Part shown: positions 1-8,274 of the stretch, one piece after another
Layout of the letters: each line of letters opens with the position of its first letter
Numbering within the stretch: position 1 is the stretch's first letter
Assembly: GCF_000371785.1 (NCBI RefSeq)
Contig: NZ_AQUI01000002.1
Span: 5,009,352-5,073,351 of the forward strand
DNA: 64,000 nucleotides
Direction: 5' to 3'
Source: Actinopolyspora halophila DSM 43834
GTDB taxonomy: Bacteria > Actinomycetota > Actinomycetes > Mycobacteriales > Pseudonocardiaceae
Made by a program: the position numbers and the translations under genes
The notes under the pieces: model-generated
What the model saw: the letters and a program-made list of their open reading frames with translations, nothing else
Databases searched by the model: none
What the model was told of the DNA's origin: nothing

Positions 1-97
1 GGGCCAGCTCCCCACCGGTGACGGCGTCGTACAGCGCGGTCCCCTCGTCCGAGGGGCTTCGCCACCGACCCGCGGTGTAGCTGCGCAGCGGTTCCAT
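1..97 (-). CDS. paaZ: PaaZ N-terminus (partial): oxepin-CoA hydrolase / semialdehyde dehydrogenase
   Basis: Only the first 32 codons are inside the window; the gene runs off the left edge. The N-terminus reads MEPLRSYTAGRW and then DAVTGGELA, the usual opening of the aldehyde dehydrogenase half of PaaZ (a Leu-x-Ser-Tyr-x-x-Gly-x-Trp start and an Asp-Ala-Val-Thr-Gly stretch). PaaZ opens the oxepin-CoA ring and oxidises the resulting semialdehyde in aerobic phenylacetate breakdown. It diverges from paaI-paaK across a 251-bp gap with two TetR-type operators, which supports the call. A purine-rich stretch (GGGAGAGCGCGAGG) precedes the ATG. Confidence 0.75.
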   Translation of the reverse strand, partial: MEPLRSYTAGRWRSPSDEGTALYDAVTGGELA

Positions 98-168
98 CCT
101 CGCGCTCTCCCTTGGAATCACGTTCGCGTGGCTGCCGATCCTGCGACTCGCGCACTCGACCCACTCTT

Positions 169-190
169 GCCAACCGACCAATCGGTCAGT
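169..190. promoter_or_regulatory. PaaR-like operator 1 (paaZ side)
   Basis: Imperfect palindrome of the form (G/A)CCAACCG-N6-CGGTCAGT. Its right half is identical to that of operator 2. From memory it resembles the 22-bp PaaR consensus of Corynebacterium (ACTNACCG-N6-CGGTNAGT). It lies 72 bp upstream of paaZ, fitting repression of that arm by the TetR protein at 2215-2826. Confidence 0.65.
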
Positions 191-306
191 AGGCATTGTG
201 ACGTAGAACAAGCTCGTGCACAATCACCGCATCAAAAGCTGCCCACGACATAACCGGGATTCGAGCAGCGGATACCCCATTGACTGCCCGGTCAGGAACG
301 AAAATC

Positions 307-328
307 AGTGACCGACTGTTCGGTCAGT
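307..328. promoter_or_regulatory. PaaR-like operator 2 (paaI-paaK side)
   Basis: AGTGACCG-N6-CGGTCAGT. The inner core TGACCGA-CTGT-TCGGTCA (309-326) is a perfect 7-bp inverted repeat. It ends 21 bp before the paaI start, so binding would overlap the promoter or block the transcript start. It matches operator 1 in the conserved half-sites. Phenylacetyl-CoA, the PaaK product, is the known ligand of PaaR proteins. Confidence 0.75.
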
Positions 329-348
329 ATTCGAGGTGGTGAAGCCAG

Positions 349-786
349 TTGGACGCGGAGCGAACACCGATAGCCGCCGCGGCAGCGGCCATGTTCGACG
401 ACGACCACGCTTCCAAGGCGCTCGGATTGGAGCTGCTGGAGGCCGCCGACGGCCGAGCGCTCACCCGGATGCGCGTGACCCACGAGATGGTCAACGGGCA
501 CTCGATCGCCCACGGCGGCTACGTGTTCCTGCTCGCGGACACCGCCTTCGCCTGCGCCTGCAACAGCCACGGCCCCGTCACGGTCGCCGCGGGCGCGCAG
601 ATCACCTTCCTCACCCCCGTGCACGAGGGCGACGTGCTCTACGCCCGAGCCGTCGAACGGCACACCAGGGGTCGCGGCGGCATCTACGACACGACGGTGT
701 TCCGCGGCGGACCCGACTCCGAGACCGTGGCCGAGTTCCGCGGGCACAGCCGCAGCGTCGAATCCCGAAAGGACGGCGAAGCATGA
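349..786 (+). CDS. paaI: PaaI-type hotdog thioesterase
   Basis: 145-residue single-domain hotdog thioesterase. The PaaI signature HGGYVFLLADTAFA (residues 64-77) carries the conserved His-Gly-Gly and the catalytic Asp region. PaaI releases CoA from dead-end ring-hydroxylated phenylacetyl-CoA intermediates. A TTG start is chosen because GAGGTGG lies 8-14 bases upstream and no better start exists in frame. The stop overlaps the paaK ATG by four bases (ATGA), so the two are translationally coupled. It is the first gene of the operon controlled from operator 2. Confidence 0.9.
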   Translation: MDAERTPIAAAAAAMFDDDHASKALGLELLEAADGRALTRMRVTHEMVNGHSIAHGGYVFLLADTAFACACNSHGPVTVAAGAQITFLTPVHEGDVLYARAVERHTRGRGGIYDTTVFRGGPDSETVAEFRGHSRSVESRKDGEA

Positions 787-2132
787 CCGAGACGATCCGC
801 GGAGAAGCAGACGTCCGGGGCGCGGGAGCGGTCGAAGCCGCGCACGGGCGCACGGAGGCGGACCCGGGTGAGCGCATGAGCCGCTCCGAGCTGGCCGAGC
901 TCCAGCTCGAACGACTGCGCGAAACCCTGCGCCACGCCTACGAGAACGTGCCGTGCTACCGGCGCAAGTTCGACGCTGCCGGAATCCACCCGCGGGACTG
1001 CCGCCGACTGTCCGACCTGGCGAAGTTCCCCACCACCACCAAGGACGACCTGCGCGAGAACTACCCCGACGGGATGTTCGCCGTGCCGCAGGAACGGCTC
1101 AGCCGCGTTCACGCCTCCAGCGGCACCACCGGCAATCCCACGATCGTCGGCTACACCGAGCGGGACCTGGACCACTGGGCGGAAGTGGTGGCGCGCTCCA
1201 TCAGGGCAGCGGGCGGACGCCCCGGGCACAAGGTGCACATCGCCTACGGATACGGACTGTTCACCGGCGGGCTGGGCGCGCACTACGGAGCCGAACGGCT
1301 CGGCTGCACGGTGATTCCCGCCTCCGGAGGTATGACCGAGCGCCAGGTCCGGCTCATCCGCGACCTCCGGCCCGAGATCATCATGATCACGCCCTCGTAC
1401 ATGCTGACGCTGCTGGACGAGTTCCGCCGCCAGGGGATGGACCCCAGAAGCACCTCCCTGCGCATCGGCATCTTCGGAGCCGAACCGTGGACCACCGAGA
1501 TGCGCGCTGAGATCGAGGAGGCCGCCGGGATCGACGCCGTCGACATCTACGGCCTGTCCGAGGTGATGGGCCCCGGAGTCGCGAGCGAATGCGTGGCCAC
1601 CAAGGACGGACCGCACATCTGGGAGGACCACTTCTACCCGGAGATCATCGACCCCGCCACCGGAGAGAGCCTGCCCGACGGCACGCACGGCGAGCTGGTC
1701 TTCACCTCGCTGACCAAGGAGGCGATGCCGGTGATCCGCTACCGGACCAGGGACCTGACCAGGCTGCTCCCCGGAACGGACCGGCCGGGGATGCGGCGGA
1801 TGGAGAAGGTCACCGGACGCAGCGACGACATGATCCTGCTCAGGGGAGTCAACGTCTTTCCCGGCCAGATCGAGGAGCTCGTGCTCCGACAGCCCGGGCT
1901 GTCCCCGCACTTCCAGCTCGAACTGACCCGCGACGGGCGCCTCGACGAGCTGTGCGTGCGGGTCGAGACCGACGGGGTAACCGTCTCGGGGGATCCCGGC
2001 GCTTCCACCACGCTGGCCGCGTCGATCAAGGACGCGGTGGGCGTAAGCGCCACGGTGGAGCTCGTGGCCCCCGAGACGCTGCAGCGCTCGATCGGCAAGT
2101 CGCGGCGAGTCGTGGACCTGCGCGAGAGCTGA
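783..2132 (+). CDS. paaK: Phenylacetate-CoA ligase PaaK
   Basis: 449-residue acyl-adenylate ligase that converts phenylacetate, ATP and CoA to phenylacetyl-CoA, the committing step of the pathway. The AMP-binding P-loop SSGTTGNPT is near residue 110, and a SDDMILLRGVNVFP segment at the hinge to the C-terminal AMP-ligase domain is near residue 347. It has about 20 more N-terminal residues than many PaaK proteins; the ATGA overlap with paaI fixes the start, although an internal ATG at 876 (MSRSELAELQ) matches the shorter family form. It sits between paaI and the TetR gene. The paaABCDE monooxygenase genes are not in the window. Confidence 0.93.
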   Translation: MTETIRGEADVRGAGAVEAAHGRTEADPGERMSRSELAELQLERLRETLRHAYENVPCYRRKFDAAGIHPRDCRRLSDLAKFPTTTKDDLRENYPDGMFAVPQERLSRVHASSGTTGNPTIVGYTERDLDHWAEVVARSIRAAGGRPGHKVHIAYGYGLFTGGLGAHYGAERLGCTVIPASGGMTERQVRLIRDLRPEIIMITPSYMLTLLDEFRRQGMDPRSTSLRIGIFGAEPWTTEMRAEIEEAAGIDAVDIYGLSEVMGPGVASECVATKDGPHIWEDHFYPEIIDPATGESLPDGTHGELVFTSLTKEAMPVIRYRTRDLTRLLPGTDRPGMRRMEKVTGRSDDMILLRGVNVFPGQIEELVLRQPGLSPHFQLELTRDGRLDELCVRVETDGVTVSGDPGASTTLAASIKDAVGVSATVELVAPETLQRSIGKSRRVVDLRES

Positions 2133-2214
2133 TCCCCGGAGCAGCGGGACTTCCGGACCTCGTCGCGATCGGGCCCGGAGACGCCCTCGGAACGACACTG
2201 CGAGACTGGCGACC

Positions 2215-2826
2215 ATGGTGGGTGCGAGCACGAACGACGGCACGGGGCGGAAAAAACCCGGGTACGACCTCGAATCCCTGCTGCGCACCGCCGTCAAGGT
2301 CTTCCACGAACGTGGCTACGACGGCACGAGCATGGAGGACCTGGCCAAACGGCTCGGTATCACCAAATCGGCCATCTACCACCACGTTTCGAGCAAGCAG
2401 GAGCTGCTTCGCCTGAGCGTCGACCGGGCCCTGGACGCGCTGTTCGCGGTGCTCGACGAACCGCGGTCCCGCGAGGGGGAGCCCATGGACCGGCTGCACC
2501 ACGTGGTGCGGCGCAGCGTCGAGGTGCTCATCGACGAGCTCCCGTTCGTCACTCTGCTGTTGCGCGTGCGGGGCAACAGCAAAGTGGAGCGTCAGGCCCT
2601 GGCACGTCGCAGGGAGTTCGACCACCTCGTCGGTGAGCTGGTCGCCGAGGCCGAACGGGCGGGAAGCCTGCGCTCCGACCTGGATCCCGCGCTGACCAGC
2701 AGGCTGCTGTTCGGGATGGTGAACTCGCTCATCGAGTGGTACCGGCCGCGGCAGGGACTGAGCAAGGACGAGATCGCCGAAACCGTGACCAGGATCGCCT
2801 TCGACGGGATGCGGCACAGGCAGTAG
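2215..2826 (+). CDS. TetR-family regulator, probable PaaR
   Basis: 203 residues. An N-terminal TetR helix-turn-helix (about residues 20-65, including GTSMEDLAKRLGITKSAIYH) precedes an all-helical ligand domain. It lies 82 bp downstream of paaK in the same direction. The two TetR-sized palindromes in the paaZ-paaI gap make it the likely repressor of the locus, induced by phenylacetyl-CoA. No strong Shine-Dalgarno is seen before the ATG. The TetR fold is certain; the PaaR role is inferred from position and operators. Confidence 0.85.
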   Translation: MVGASTNDGTGRKKPGYDLESLLRTAVKVFHERGYDGTSMEDLAKRLGITKSAIYHHVSSKQELLRLSVDRALDALFAVLDEPRSREGEPMDRLHHVVRRSVEVLIDELPFVTLLLRVRGNSKVERQALARRREFDHLVGELVAEAERAGSLRSDLDPALTSRLLFGMVNSLIEWYRPRQGLSKDEIAETVTRIAFDGMRHRQ

Positions 2827-2839
2827 GCACCGCTGCTCC

Positions 2840-2894
2840 GTGTTGCCGAACACCGCCTCGTGACCGAGAGTGCTAGGCAAACACTTTGGTGTTT
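2840..2894. promoter_or_regulatory. Two palindromes upstream of the first APC permease
   Basis: GTGTT-GCCG-AACAC (2840-2853) and AAACAC-TTTG-GTGTTT (2879-2894) use the same half-site letters in opposite order. They sit between the TetR stop and the permease start. They could be an operator pair or small hairpins in the leader. No regulator can be assigned. Confidence 0.35.
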
Positions 2895-2919
2895 TCAGTC
2901 ACTCGAATGGGGTGGACAG

Positions 2920-4596
2920 ATGGGAACACCGGCCGCTGCGCCGACCAGCGCCACTGTGCAGCTCGATCACGGGGTGCGCAGGGACGTCAACAAGATCAGC
3001 CTGCTGTTCACCGGAGTCGGTGCGATCATCGGCTCCGGCTGGCTGTTCGGCGCCCTGTACGCCTCCCAGATCGCCGGTCCGGCAGCGATCCTGTCCTGGG
3101 TCATCGGCGCGATCATGATCATGTTCATCGGTTTCGTCTACGCCGAGCTGTCGGTGATGTTCCCCGTGGTGGGGGGCATCATCCGCTTCCCGCACTACTC
3201 CTTCGGCTCCTTCGCCAGCTTCAGCTCCGGCTGGATCAGCTGGCTCGCCGCGGCGGCGGTCACCCCCATCGAGGTGCTCGCCACCATGCAGTACGCCTAC
3301 CCCTACGCGGGATGGCTGATGACCCCTGTTGAGGGTGAATACCTGGTCAGCGGATACGGCTGGTTGATCGCGGTAGCGCTGATGGCGCTGTACAGCACGA
3401 TCAACGCCCTGGGTGTGGGGATTTTCGCCCGGCTGAACAACATCCTGGTGTGGTGGAAGCTCGCGGTGATCGTGCTGGTCGTCATCGTGTTCTTCGCGGT
3501 CTCGTTCAACCCGGGCAACCTCACCGCCTTCGGCGGGTTCGCCCCGGAGGGGCTCGGTACGATCTTCACCGCGATCCCGGCCGCCGGGGTGGCTTTCTCC
3601 TTCCTGGGCTTCCGCAACGGTGTCGAGTTCGCGGGCGAGACCAACAATCCCCAGCGCAACGTGCCCTTCGCGCTGATCGGATCGGTGCTGATCACCGCGG
3701 TTATCTACGTGCTGCTGCAGATCGCCTTCGTCACGGGGCTGCCGCAGGACGTGCTGGGACAGGGCTGGCACCAGCTGACCTTCGCGGAGAGCGCCGGACC
3801 GCTGGCGGGGCTGTCCCTGCTGCTCGGGGTGGTCTGGTTGGCCTGGCTGCTGCGGGTGGACGCGATAATCTCGCCCGCCGACACGGGGCTGATCTACGCG
3901 GGCGTGACCACCAGGCTCTCCTACGCCAACGCCCGCAACGACAACGCACCGCAGGTGCTGACCCGGCTCAACCGGCGCGGGGTTCCCTGGGTGTCGGTCC
4001 TGCTGATGTTCGTGGTCGGTTGCTTCTTCTTCCTGCCGTTCCCGGCCTGGTCGAAGTTCATCGGCTTCATCACCTCGGCCTTCGCCGTCTCCTTCGCCCC
4101 CGGTTGCCTGGTCGTCGGAGCCCTGCGCCGCCAGCTGCCGGACCAGCAGCGCCCCTTCCGGCTGCCCGGCGGGGACACCATCCCGCTGCTGGCGTTCTTC
4201 TCCTCCAGCCTGCTCGTGTTCTGGTCCGGCTGGTCGATCAACGAGAAGATGCTGATCGGACTGCTGGTCGGCTACGTGGTCTTCGCGGCCTACAACCTGT
4301 TCGGCAAGCACGCGAAACCGCCGATCGACTTCAGGTCCGGATCGTGGTTCCCCGTGTGGCTGCTGGGCATACTCGTGCTGAGCTACTTCGGCGAGGTCAC
4401 GCCCAACGAGCCCGCCGACCCGGCTCTGGTCCTTCCCGGTGGGGACGGCCCGATCAATGTGGGGATCGGCGCGCTGATCATCGCGGGCTGGAGCGTGCTG
4501 ATCTACTACTACTCCATGGCCGTGCGGCTTCCCTCCAGGCGGGCCGCCGCCTACATCGAGAAGACACCGACCGACGCGCCGACCACGGCCGGGTGA
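2920..4596 (+). CDS. APC-superfamily amino acid permease, copy 1
   Basis: 558-residue membrane protein with about 12-14 hydrophobic segments and the APC helix-1 motif GAIIGSGWLFG (near residue 33). It probably imports an amino acid with protons; the layout recalls YveA-type aspartate/glutamate symporters, but the substrate cannot be read. The ATG at 2920 is preferred to an upstream in-frame start at 2860 because MGTPAAAPTSATVQLDHG aligns with the start of copy 2 and GGGGTGG precedes it. It is followed 382 bp later by a near-identical paralogue, so this is a recent tandem duplication. Confidence 0.9.
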   Translation: MGTPAAAPTSATVQLDHGVRRDVNKISLLFTGVGAIIGSGWLFGALYASQIAGPAAILSWVIGAIMIMFIGFVYAELSVMFPVVGGIIRFPHYSFGSFASFSSGWISWLAAAAVTPIEVLATMQYAYPYAGWLMTPVEGEYLVSGYGWLIAVALMALYSTINALGVGIFARLNNILVWWKLAVIVLVVIVFFAVSFNPGNLTAFGGFAPEGLGTIFTAIPAAGVAFSFLGFRNGVEFAGETNNPQRNVPFALIGSVLITAVIYVLLQIAFVTGLPQDVLGQGWHQLTFAESAGPLAGLSLLLGVVWLAWLLRVDAIISPADTGLIYAGVTTRLSYANARNDNAPQVLTRLNRRGVPWVSVLLMFVVGCFFFLPFPAWSKFIGFITSAFAVSFAPGCLVVGALRRQLPDQQRPFRLPGGDTIPLLAFFSSSLLVFWSGWSINEKMLIGLLVGYVVFAAYNLFGKHAKPPIDFRSGSWFPVWLLGILVLSYFGEVTPNEPADPALVLPGGDGPINVGIGALIIAGWSVLIYYYSMAVRLPSRRAAAYIEKTPTDAPTTAG

Positions 4597-4978
4597 TCCT
4601 CCCGAACCGAGCACTCCACGACCGTCGCGACGGTTTCCGCGTCGCGCCATCCACTCGCCGGGCGAGCGGCGCAGCCGTGCGCAACCACCCGGGCGGACCA
4701 AGCCGCAGGTCCTCCGAGCTTTTTCGGCGAGTGATCGCCGCGGGCCGCGCTTCCCGCGAAGGTATACGCTCCGGGTTCTCCGCTCCGACTCCGTTGCCGT
4801 CTTTCCCGAGTTCCGCGCTGTGCGCGTCCGTGCCGGGCAACGACATACCTTTGTACACGAAATGTTACTTATTGACTCGAAAGGCTAACCGTTTCGTGTT
4901 GACGATCCCGCTCGAATCCTAGAGAGTCCACGCTCACGGTAGTTATCAGCCTCACAAAGGTATGGAAAGGGCGAATAG
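4597..4978 (+). other. Intergenic leader between the two permeases
   Basis: No gene seen. A weak 14-bp palindrome followed by TTT (4621-4637) may end copy 1. The part from 4840 on is relatively AT-rich and holds TTGACG (4899-4904) and TAGAGA (4920-4925), 15 bp apart, as a weak promoter. An 11-bp inverted repeat brackets that promoter and reaches the ribosome binding site of copy 2. Confidence 0.5.
4844..4964 (+). promoter_or_regulatory. Widely spaced 11-bp inverted repeat bracketing the copy 2 promoter
   Basis: CATACCTTTGT at 4844-4854 and its exact complement ACAAAGGTATG at 4954-4964. The second arm abuts the GGAAAGG ribosome binding site (4964-4970) of the copy 2 permease. The arms could be an operator pair for a looping repressor. 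If transcription starts upstream of 4844, they could pair in the mRNA and mask the ribosome binding site. Neither arm is found before copy 1. Confidence 0.5.
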
Positions 4979-6652
4979 ATGGCGACACCAACTGCGCAAC
5001 CGACGCAGGCTAAGGTGCAGCTCGATCATGGGGTGCGCAGGGACGTCAACAAAATCAGCCTGCTGTTCACCGGAGTCGGTGCGATCATCGGCTCCGGCTG
5101 GCTGTTCGGCGCCCTGTACGCCTCCCAAATCGCCGGTCCGGCAGCGATCCTGTCCTGGATCGTCGGCGCGATCATGATCATGTTGATCGGTTTCTCCTAC
5201 GCCGAGCTGTCGGTGATGTTTCCGGTCGTCGGCGGAGTCATCCGCTTCCCGCACTACTCCTTCGGCTCCTTCGCCAGCTTCAGCTCCGGCTGGATCAACT
5301 GGCTAGCCGCCGCGGCGGTCACCCCCATCGAAGTGCTCGCCACCATGCAGTACGCCTACCCCTACGCGGGATGGCTGATGACCAAGGTCGACGGCGAGTA
5401 CCTCGTCGACGGTGCGGGCTGGTTCGTGGCGATCGGGCTGATGGCGCTCTACAGCGCGATCAACGTGCTCGGCGTACGACTGTTCGCCTACCTGAACAAC
5501 CTGCTCGTCTGGTGGAAACTCCTCGTGATCGTGCTGGTGATCGCGGTACTTTTCGCCCTGGCGTTCAACCCTGGCAACCTCACCGAGTTCGGCGGGTTCG
5601 CCCCCAGCGGCCCGGGAGCCGTCTTCACCGCGATCCCCGCCGCGGGCATCGCCTTCTCGTACCTGGGCTTCCGCAACGGCGTCGAGTTCGCGGGCGAGAC
5701 CAGCAACCCCCAGCGCAACGTACCCTTCGCGCTGATCGGGTCGATCGTGATCACCGCGGTTATCTACGTGCTGCTGCAGATCGCCTTCATCACGGGGCTG
5801 CCGCAGGAGCTGCTCGGCGACGGGTGGGCGAACCTCTCCTTCGCCGAGAACGCGGGCCCGCTGGCCGGCCTGGCCATCGCGCTGGGGGCCTTCTGGATGG
5901 CCGTGCTGCTGCGCATCGACGCGGTCGTCTCCCCGGCCGACACCGGGCTGATCTACGCGGGCGTGACCACCAGGCTGTCCTACGCCAACGCCCGCAACGA
6001 CAACGCACCGCAGGGGTTGGCCAAGCTGAACAACCGCGGCGTTCCGTGGGTGTCGATCCTGCTGATGTTCGTGGTCGGCTGCTTCTTCTTCCTGCCGTTC
6101 CCGGCCTGGTCGAAGTTCATCGGCTTCATCACCTCGGCCTTCGCCGTCTCCTTCGCACCGGGCTGCCTGGTCGTCGGAGCCCTGCGCCGCCAGCTGCCGG
6201 ACCAGCAGCGCCCCTTCCGGCTGCCCGGCGGGGACACCATCCCGCTGCTGGGCTTCTTCGCCTCCAGCCTGCTCGTGTTCTGGTCCGGCTGGTCGATCAA
6301 CGAGAAGATGCTGATCGGACTGCTGGTCGGCTACGTGGTCTTCGCCATCTACCACGCGGTCACCAATCACGACACCCCGCCGATCGACTTCAGGTCCGGC
6401 TCGTGGTTCCCGATCTGGCTCGCCGGGGTGATGGTGTTCAGCTACTTCGGTGAGGTGGACCCGAGCGCCGAGGCGGGGGCCAGCTTCCTCGGAGGAGGGG
6501 ACGGAGCCATCGGCATCGGTCTCGGCGCCGTCGTGCTGGCCGTGTGGAGCGTGCTGATCTACTACTACTCCATGTCCGTGCGGCTTCCCGCGCACCGGGC
6601 CGTCGCCTACATCGAGAAGACACCGACCGACGCACCGACGACCGCGAGCTGA
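4979..6652 (+). CDS. APC-superfamily amino acid permease, copy 2
   Basis: 557 residues, close to identical to copy 1 through most helices; differences cluster in the N-terminal 12 residues, two loops (near residues 130-145 and 270-300) and the tail before the last helix. It carries the same GAIIGSGWLFG motif. It starts at ATG 4979 behind GGAAAGG. Long stretches (for example the MFVVGCFFFLPFPAWSKFIG segment) are almost unchanged at DNA level, indicating recent duplication or gene conversion. The separate leader with an inverted repeat suggests regulation different from copy 1. Confidence 0.9.
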   Translation: MATPTAQPTQAKVQLDHGVRRDVNKISLLFTGVGAIIGSGWLFGALYASQIAGPAAILSWIVGAIMIMLIGFSYAELSVMFPVVGGVIRFPHYSFGSFASFSSGWINWLAAAAVTPIEVLATMQYAYPYAGWLMTKVDGEYLVDGAGWFVAIGLMALYSAINVLGVRLFAYLNNLLVWWKLLVIVLVIAVLFALAFNPGNLTEFGGFAPSGPGAVFTAIPAAGIAFSYLGFRNGVEFAGETSNPQRNVPFALIGSIVITAVIYVLLQIAFITGLPQELLGDGWANLSFAENAGPLAGLAIALGAFWMAVLLRIDAVVSPADTGLIYAGVTTRLSYANARNDNAPQGLAKLNNRGVPWVSILLMFVVGCFFFLPFPAWSKFIGFITSAFAVSFAPGCLVVGALRRQLPDQQRPFRLPGGDTIPLLGFFASSLLVFWSGWSINEKMLIGLLVGYVVFAIYHAVTNHDTPPIDFRSGSWFPIWLAGVMVFSYFGEVDPSAEAGASFLGGGDGAIGIGLGAVVLAVWSVLIYYYSMSVRLPAHRAVAYIEKTPTDAPTTAS

Positions 6653-6680
6653 AACCCGGCCGCACCGTCGGAGAACACAC

Positions 6681-6714
6681 GGGGGCGGGGACGCCACGCG
6701 CGAACCCCGCCCCC
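6681..6714 (+). terminator. Terminator after permease copy 2
   Basis: Perfect 10-bp stem GGGGGCGGGG / CCCCGCCCCC with a 14-base loop, 28 bp after the stop codon and followed by a pyrimidine-rich tract. Confidence 0.8.
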
Positions 6715-6844
6715 GCTTCTCGTTCCGCCCGCTGTCCCGCGAACGAGGAAACCGTGAGTAGTACGCACCACACACCGAGGAACACACGCGCCTGCCCACA
6801 TACACTGCGAAGTGTCCGGCGCAGCCGACCCGACAGGAGCAGTG

Positions 6845-7771
6845 GTGTCCACGAACGGCGAAACCGTGAACAAGGTGGCGGTGGTGGTCAACACGCTGTC
6901 CCGCACCGGCAGCATCGCCTATTCCCAGGCGGTTCGGAGTCTGACCGCCCAGGGGGTGCCCCTCGGAACGACCTATCCGCTGCGGGACCCCGCCCGGCTG
7001 GTGGAGACGGTGCGTTCGGCCGTGGACGACGGGCACGACTTCGTCGTGATCGGCGGCGGCGACGGGACCATCAGTTCGGTGGTCGACGTACTGGCGCACA
7101 CCGGAGTGCCGATGGGCTTGCTCCCCCTCGGCACGGCCAACGACTTCGCCCGCACGCTCGAGGTCCCCACGGACCTGGAACAGGCGTGCCGGACCATAGC
7201 CCACGGCAAGGTCGTCGACATCGACCTCGGCCTGTGCGGCAACAACTACTACGCCAACAGGGCTTCGATCGGCATCGGATCCAACGTCGCCACCGCAATG
7301 TCGCCGACCCTGAAGAAACGCATCGGCTCGCTGGCCTACCCGATCGCCTCGGCCAAGGGCTTCATGCGGCACCGCCCGTTCCCCGCCCGGCTGAGCTTCC
7401 CCGACGGGGACCACGAGGCCAGGGAGTACAACAGCCTGATGCAGGTCTCCGTGGCGAACGGGCGCTACTTCGGGGGCGGCCAGCTGGCGGTGCCCGACTC
7501 CGGCATCGACGACAGCACGCTGGACATAACGGTGATCAGGCACGGCAACGTCCGCGAACTGCTCACCGTCGCCCGGAACTTCAAAAGCACCGAGCTGCTC
7601 GAAACGGACCAGGCCGAACACATCCGAACCCGGAGGGTGCGGGTCGAGACCAAGCCGGACCTGCCGATCAACATCGACGGCGAACTGGTCGCCAGCACCC
7701 CGCAGGAGATGTCCGTGGCGCGCAACGCGCTGCACGTCGCCGTTCCCCGCAGCTGGGTCGACGGTGGATGA
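6845..7771 (+). CDS. Diacylglycerol kinase-like lipid kinase (YegS/BmrU family)
   Basis: About 308 residues. The DAGK catalytic motif GGGDGTISSV (near residue 70) is followed by the family motif PLGTANDFARTL (near residue 96). The C-terminal beta-sandwich ends with the conserved INIDGEL segment. It would phosphorylate a lipid alcohol such as diacylglycerol at the membrane. GTG 6845 is chosen because AGGAG (6835-6839) is five bases away; GTG 6812 and GTG 6866 are alternatives. It is monocistronic, with terminators on both sides. Confidence 0.85.
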   Translation: MSTNGETVNKVAVVVNTLSRTGSIAYSQAVRSLTAQGVPLGTTYPLRDPARLVETVRSAVDDGHDFVVIGGGDGTISSVVDVLAHTGVPMGLLPLGTANDFARTLEVPTDLEQACRTIAHGKVVDIDLGLCGNNYYANRASIGIGSNVATAMSPTLKKRIGSLAYPIASAKGFMRHRPFPARLSFPDGDHEAREYNSLMQVSVANGRYFGGGQLAVPDSGIDDSTLDITVIRHGNVRELLTVARNFKSTELLETDQAEHIRTRRVRVETKPDLPINIDGELVASTPQEMSVARNALHVAVPRSWVDGG

Positions 7772-7813
7772 CGGGGGGGGAAGTCCCCGTCCCGGTTCGC
7801 GTGGCTCGGTGTC

Positions 7814-7834
7814 TTCGGCGCTCCCAGCGCCGAA
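7814..7834 (+). terminator. Terminator after the lipid kinase
   Basis: Perfect 9-bp stem TTCGGCGCT / AGCGCCGAA with a 3-base loop, nested in an outer GGCTCGG / CCGAGCC pair (7803-7809, 7857-7863). Confidence 0.65.
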
Positions 7835-7982
7835 ACGGCCACGCCGTCCGCCGCGAGCCGAGCCGCCGAAGCCCTACGAGTGCCGTTCGGCACACGCGCC
7901 CCGGCCGGGTGGATTCGGCGCGGTCGAACCGGTAGACCGGTCGCCGAACCGGCCAGCCCCGATTTCGCAAGGGACGACCTCG

Positions 7983-8180
7983 TTGACGATGTGGAACTAC
8001 AGCAACGCGCCGCGCTGCACCGTGTGCTCGCACCGCGCGATCATCGACAAGCAGCAGGCGCAAACACTGGTCAACTCCTCGGACGGCAGGCTGGTGGCCT
8101 ATCAGTGCCCGATAGAGCTGTCCAGCTGGCACGTCTGGGCCCCCGAGTTCGACAAGGCCGCCGGAACGAGTTCGGAATAG
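7983..8180 (+). CDS. Small conserved Cys-containing protein, unknown function
   Basis: 65 residues. It carries a CTVC pair and a third Cys (residues 14, 17 and 44), and is rich in Trp and polar residues with no membrane segment. A TTG start at 7983 is preferred because AAGGGA (7969-7974) is eight bases upstream; ATG 7989 is the alternative. The pattern suggests a small metal-binding or redox protein. The function is not recognised. It converges on the flavoprotein gene with 94 bp between stops. Confidence 0.6.
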   Translation: MTMWNYSNAPRCTVCSHRAIIDKQQAQTLVNSSDGRLVAYQCPIELSSWHVWAPEFDKAAGTSSE

Positions 8181-8274
8181 GCGCTCCGGGGCCTCGGCAC
8201 CACCTCGGTGGCCGGTTCCCGGGGCTTGCCACCTCCACTTCGTCCGCGGCCGCTCTCCTCGAACGGCGCCCCGC

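Noticed and set aside
281-294. TGAC-TGCCCG-GTCA near the paa operators as a third PaaR site
   Set aside because: Only 4-bp arms; lacks the ACCG/CGGT core of the two accepted sites.
2899-4701. 600-codon open frame antisense to the first APC permease (and the similar one antisense to the second)
   Set aside because: Arises from GC-rich third positions opposite a real gene; composition is Gly/Arg/Glu/Asp-rich without domains, and it reappears only because the permeases are duplicates.
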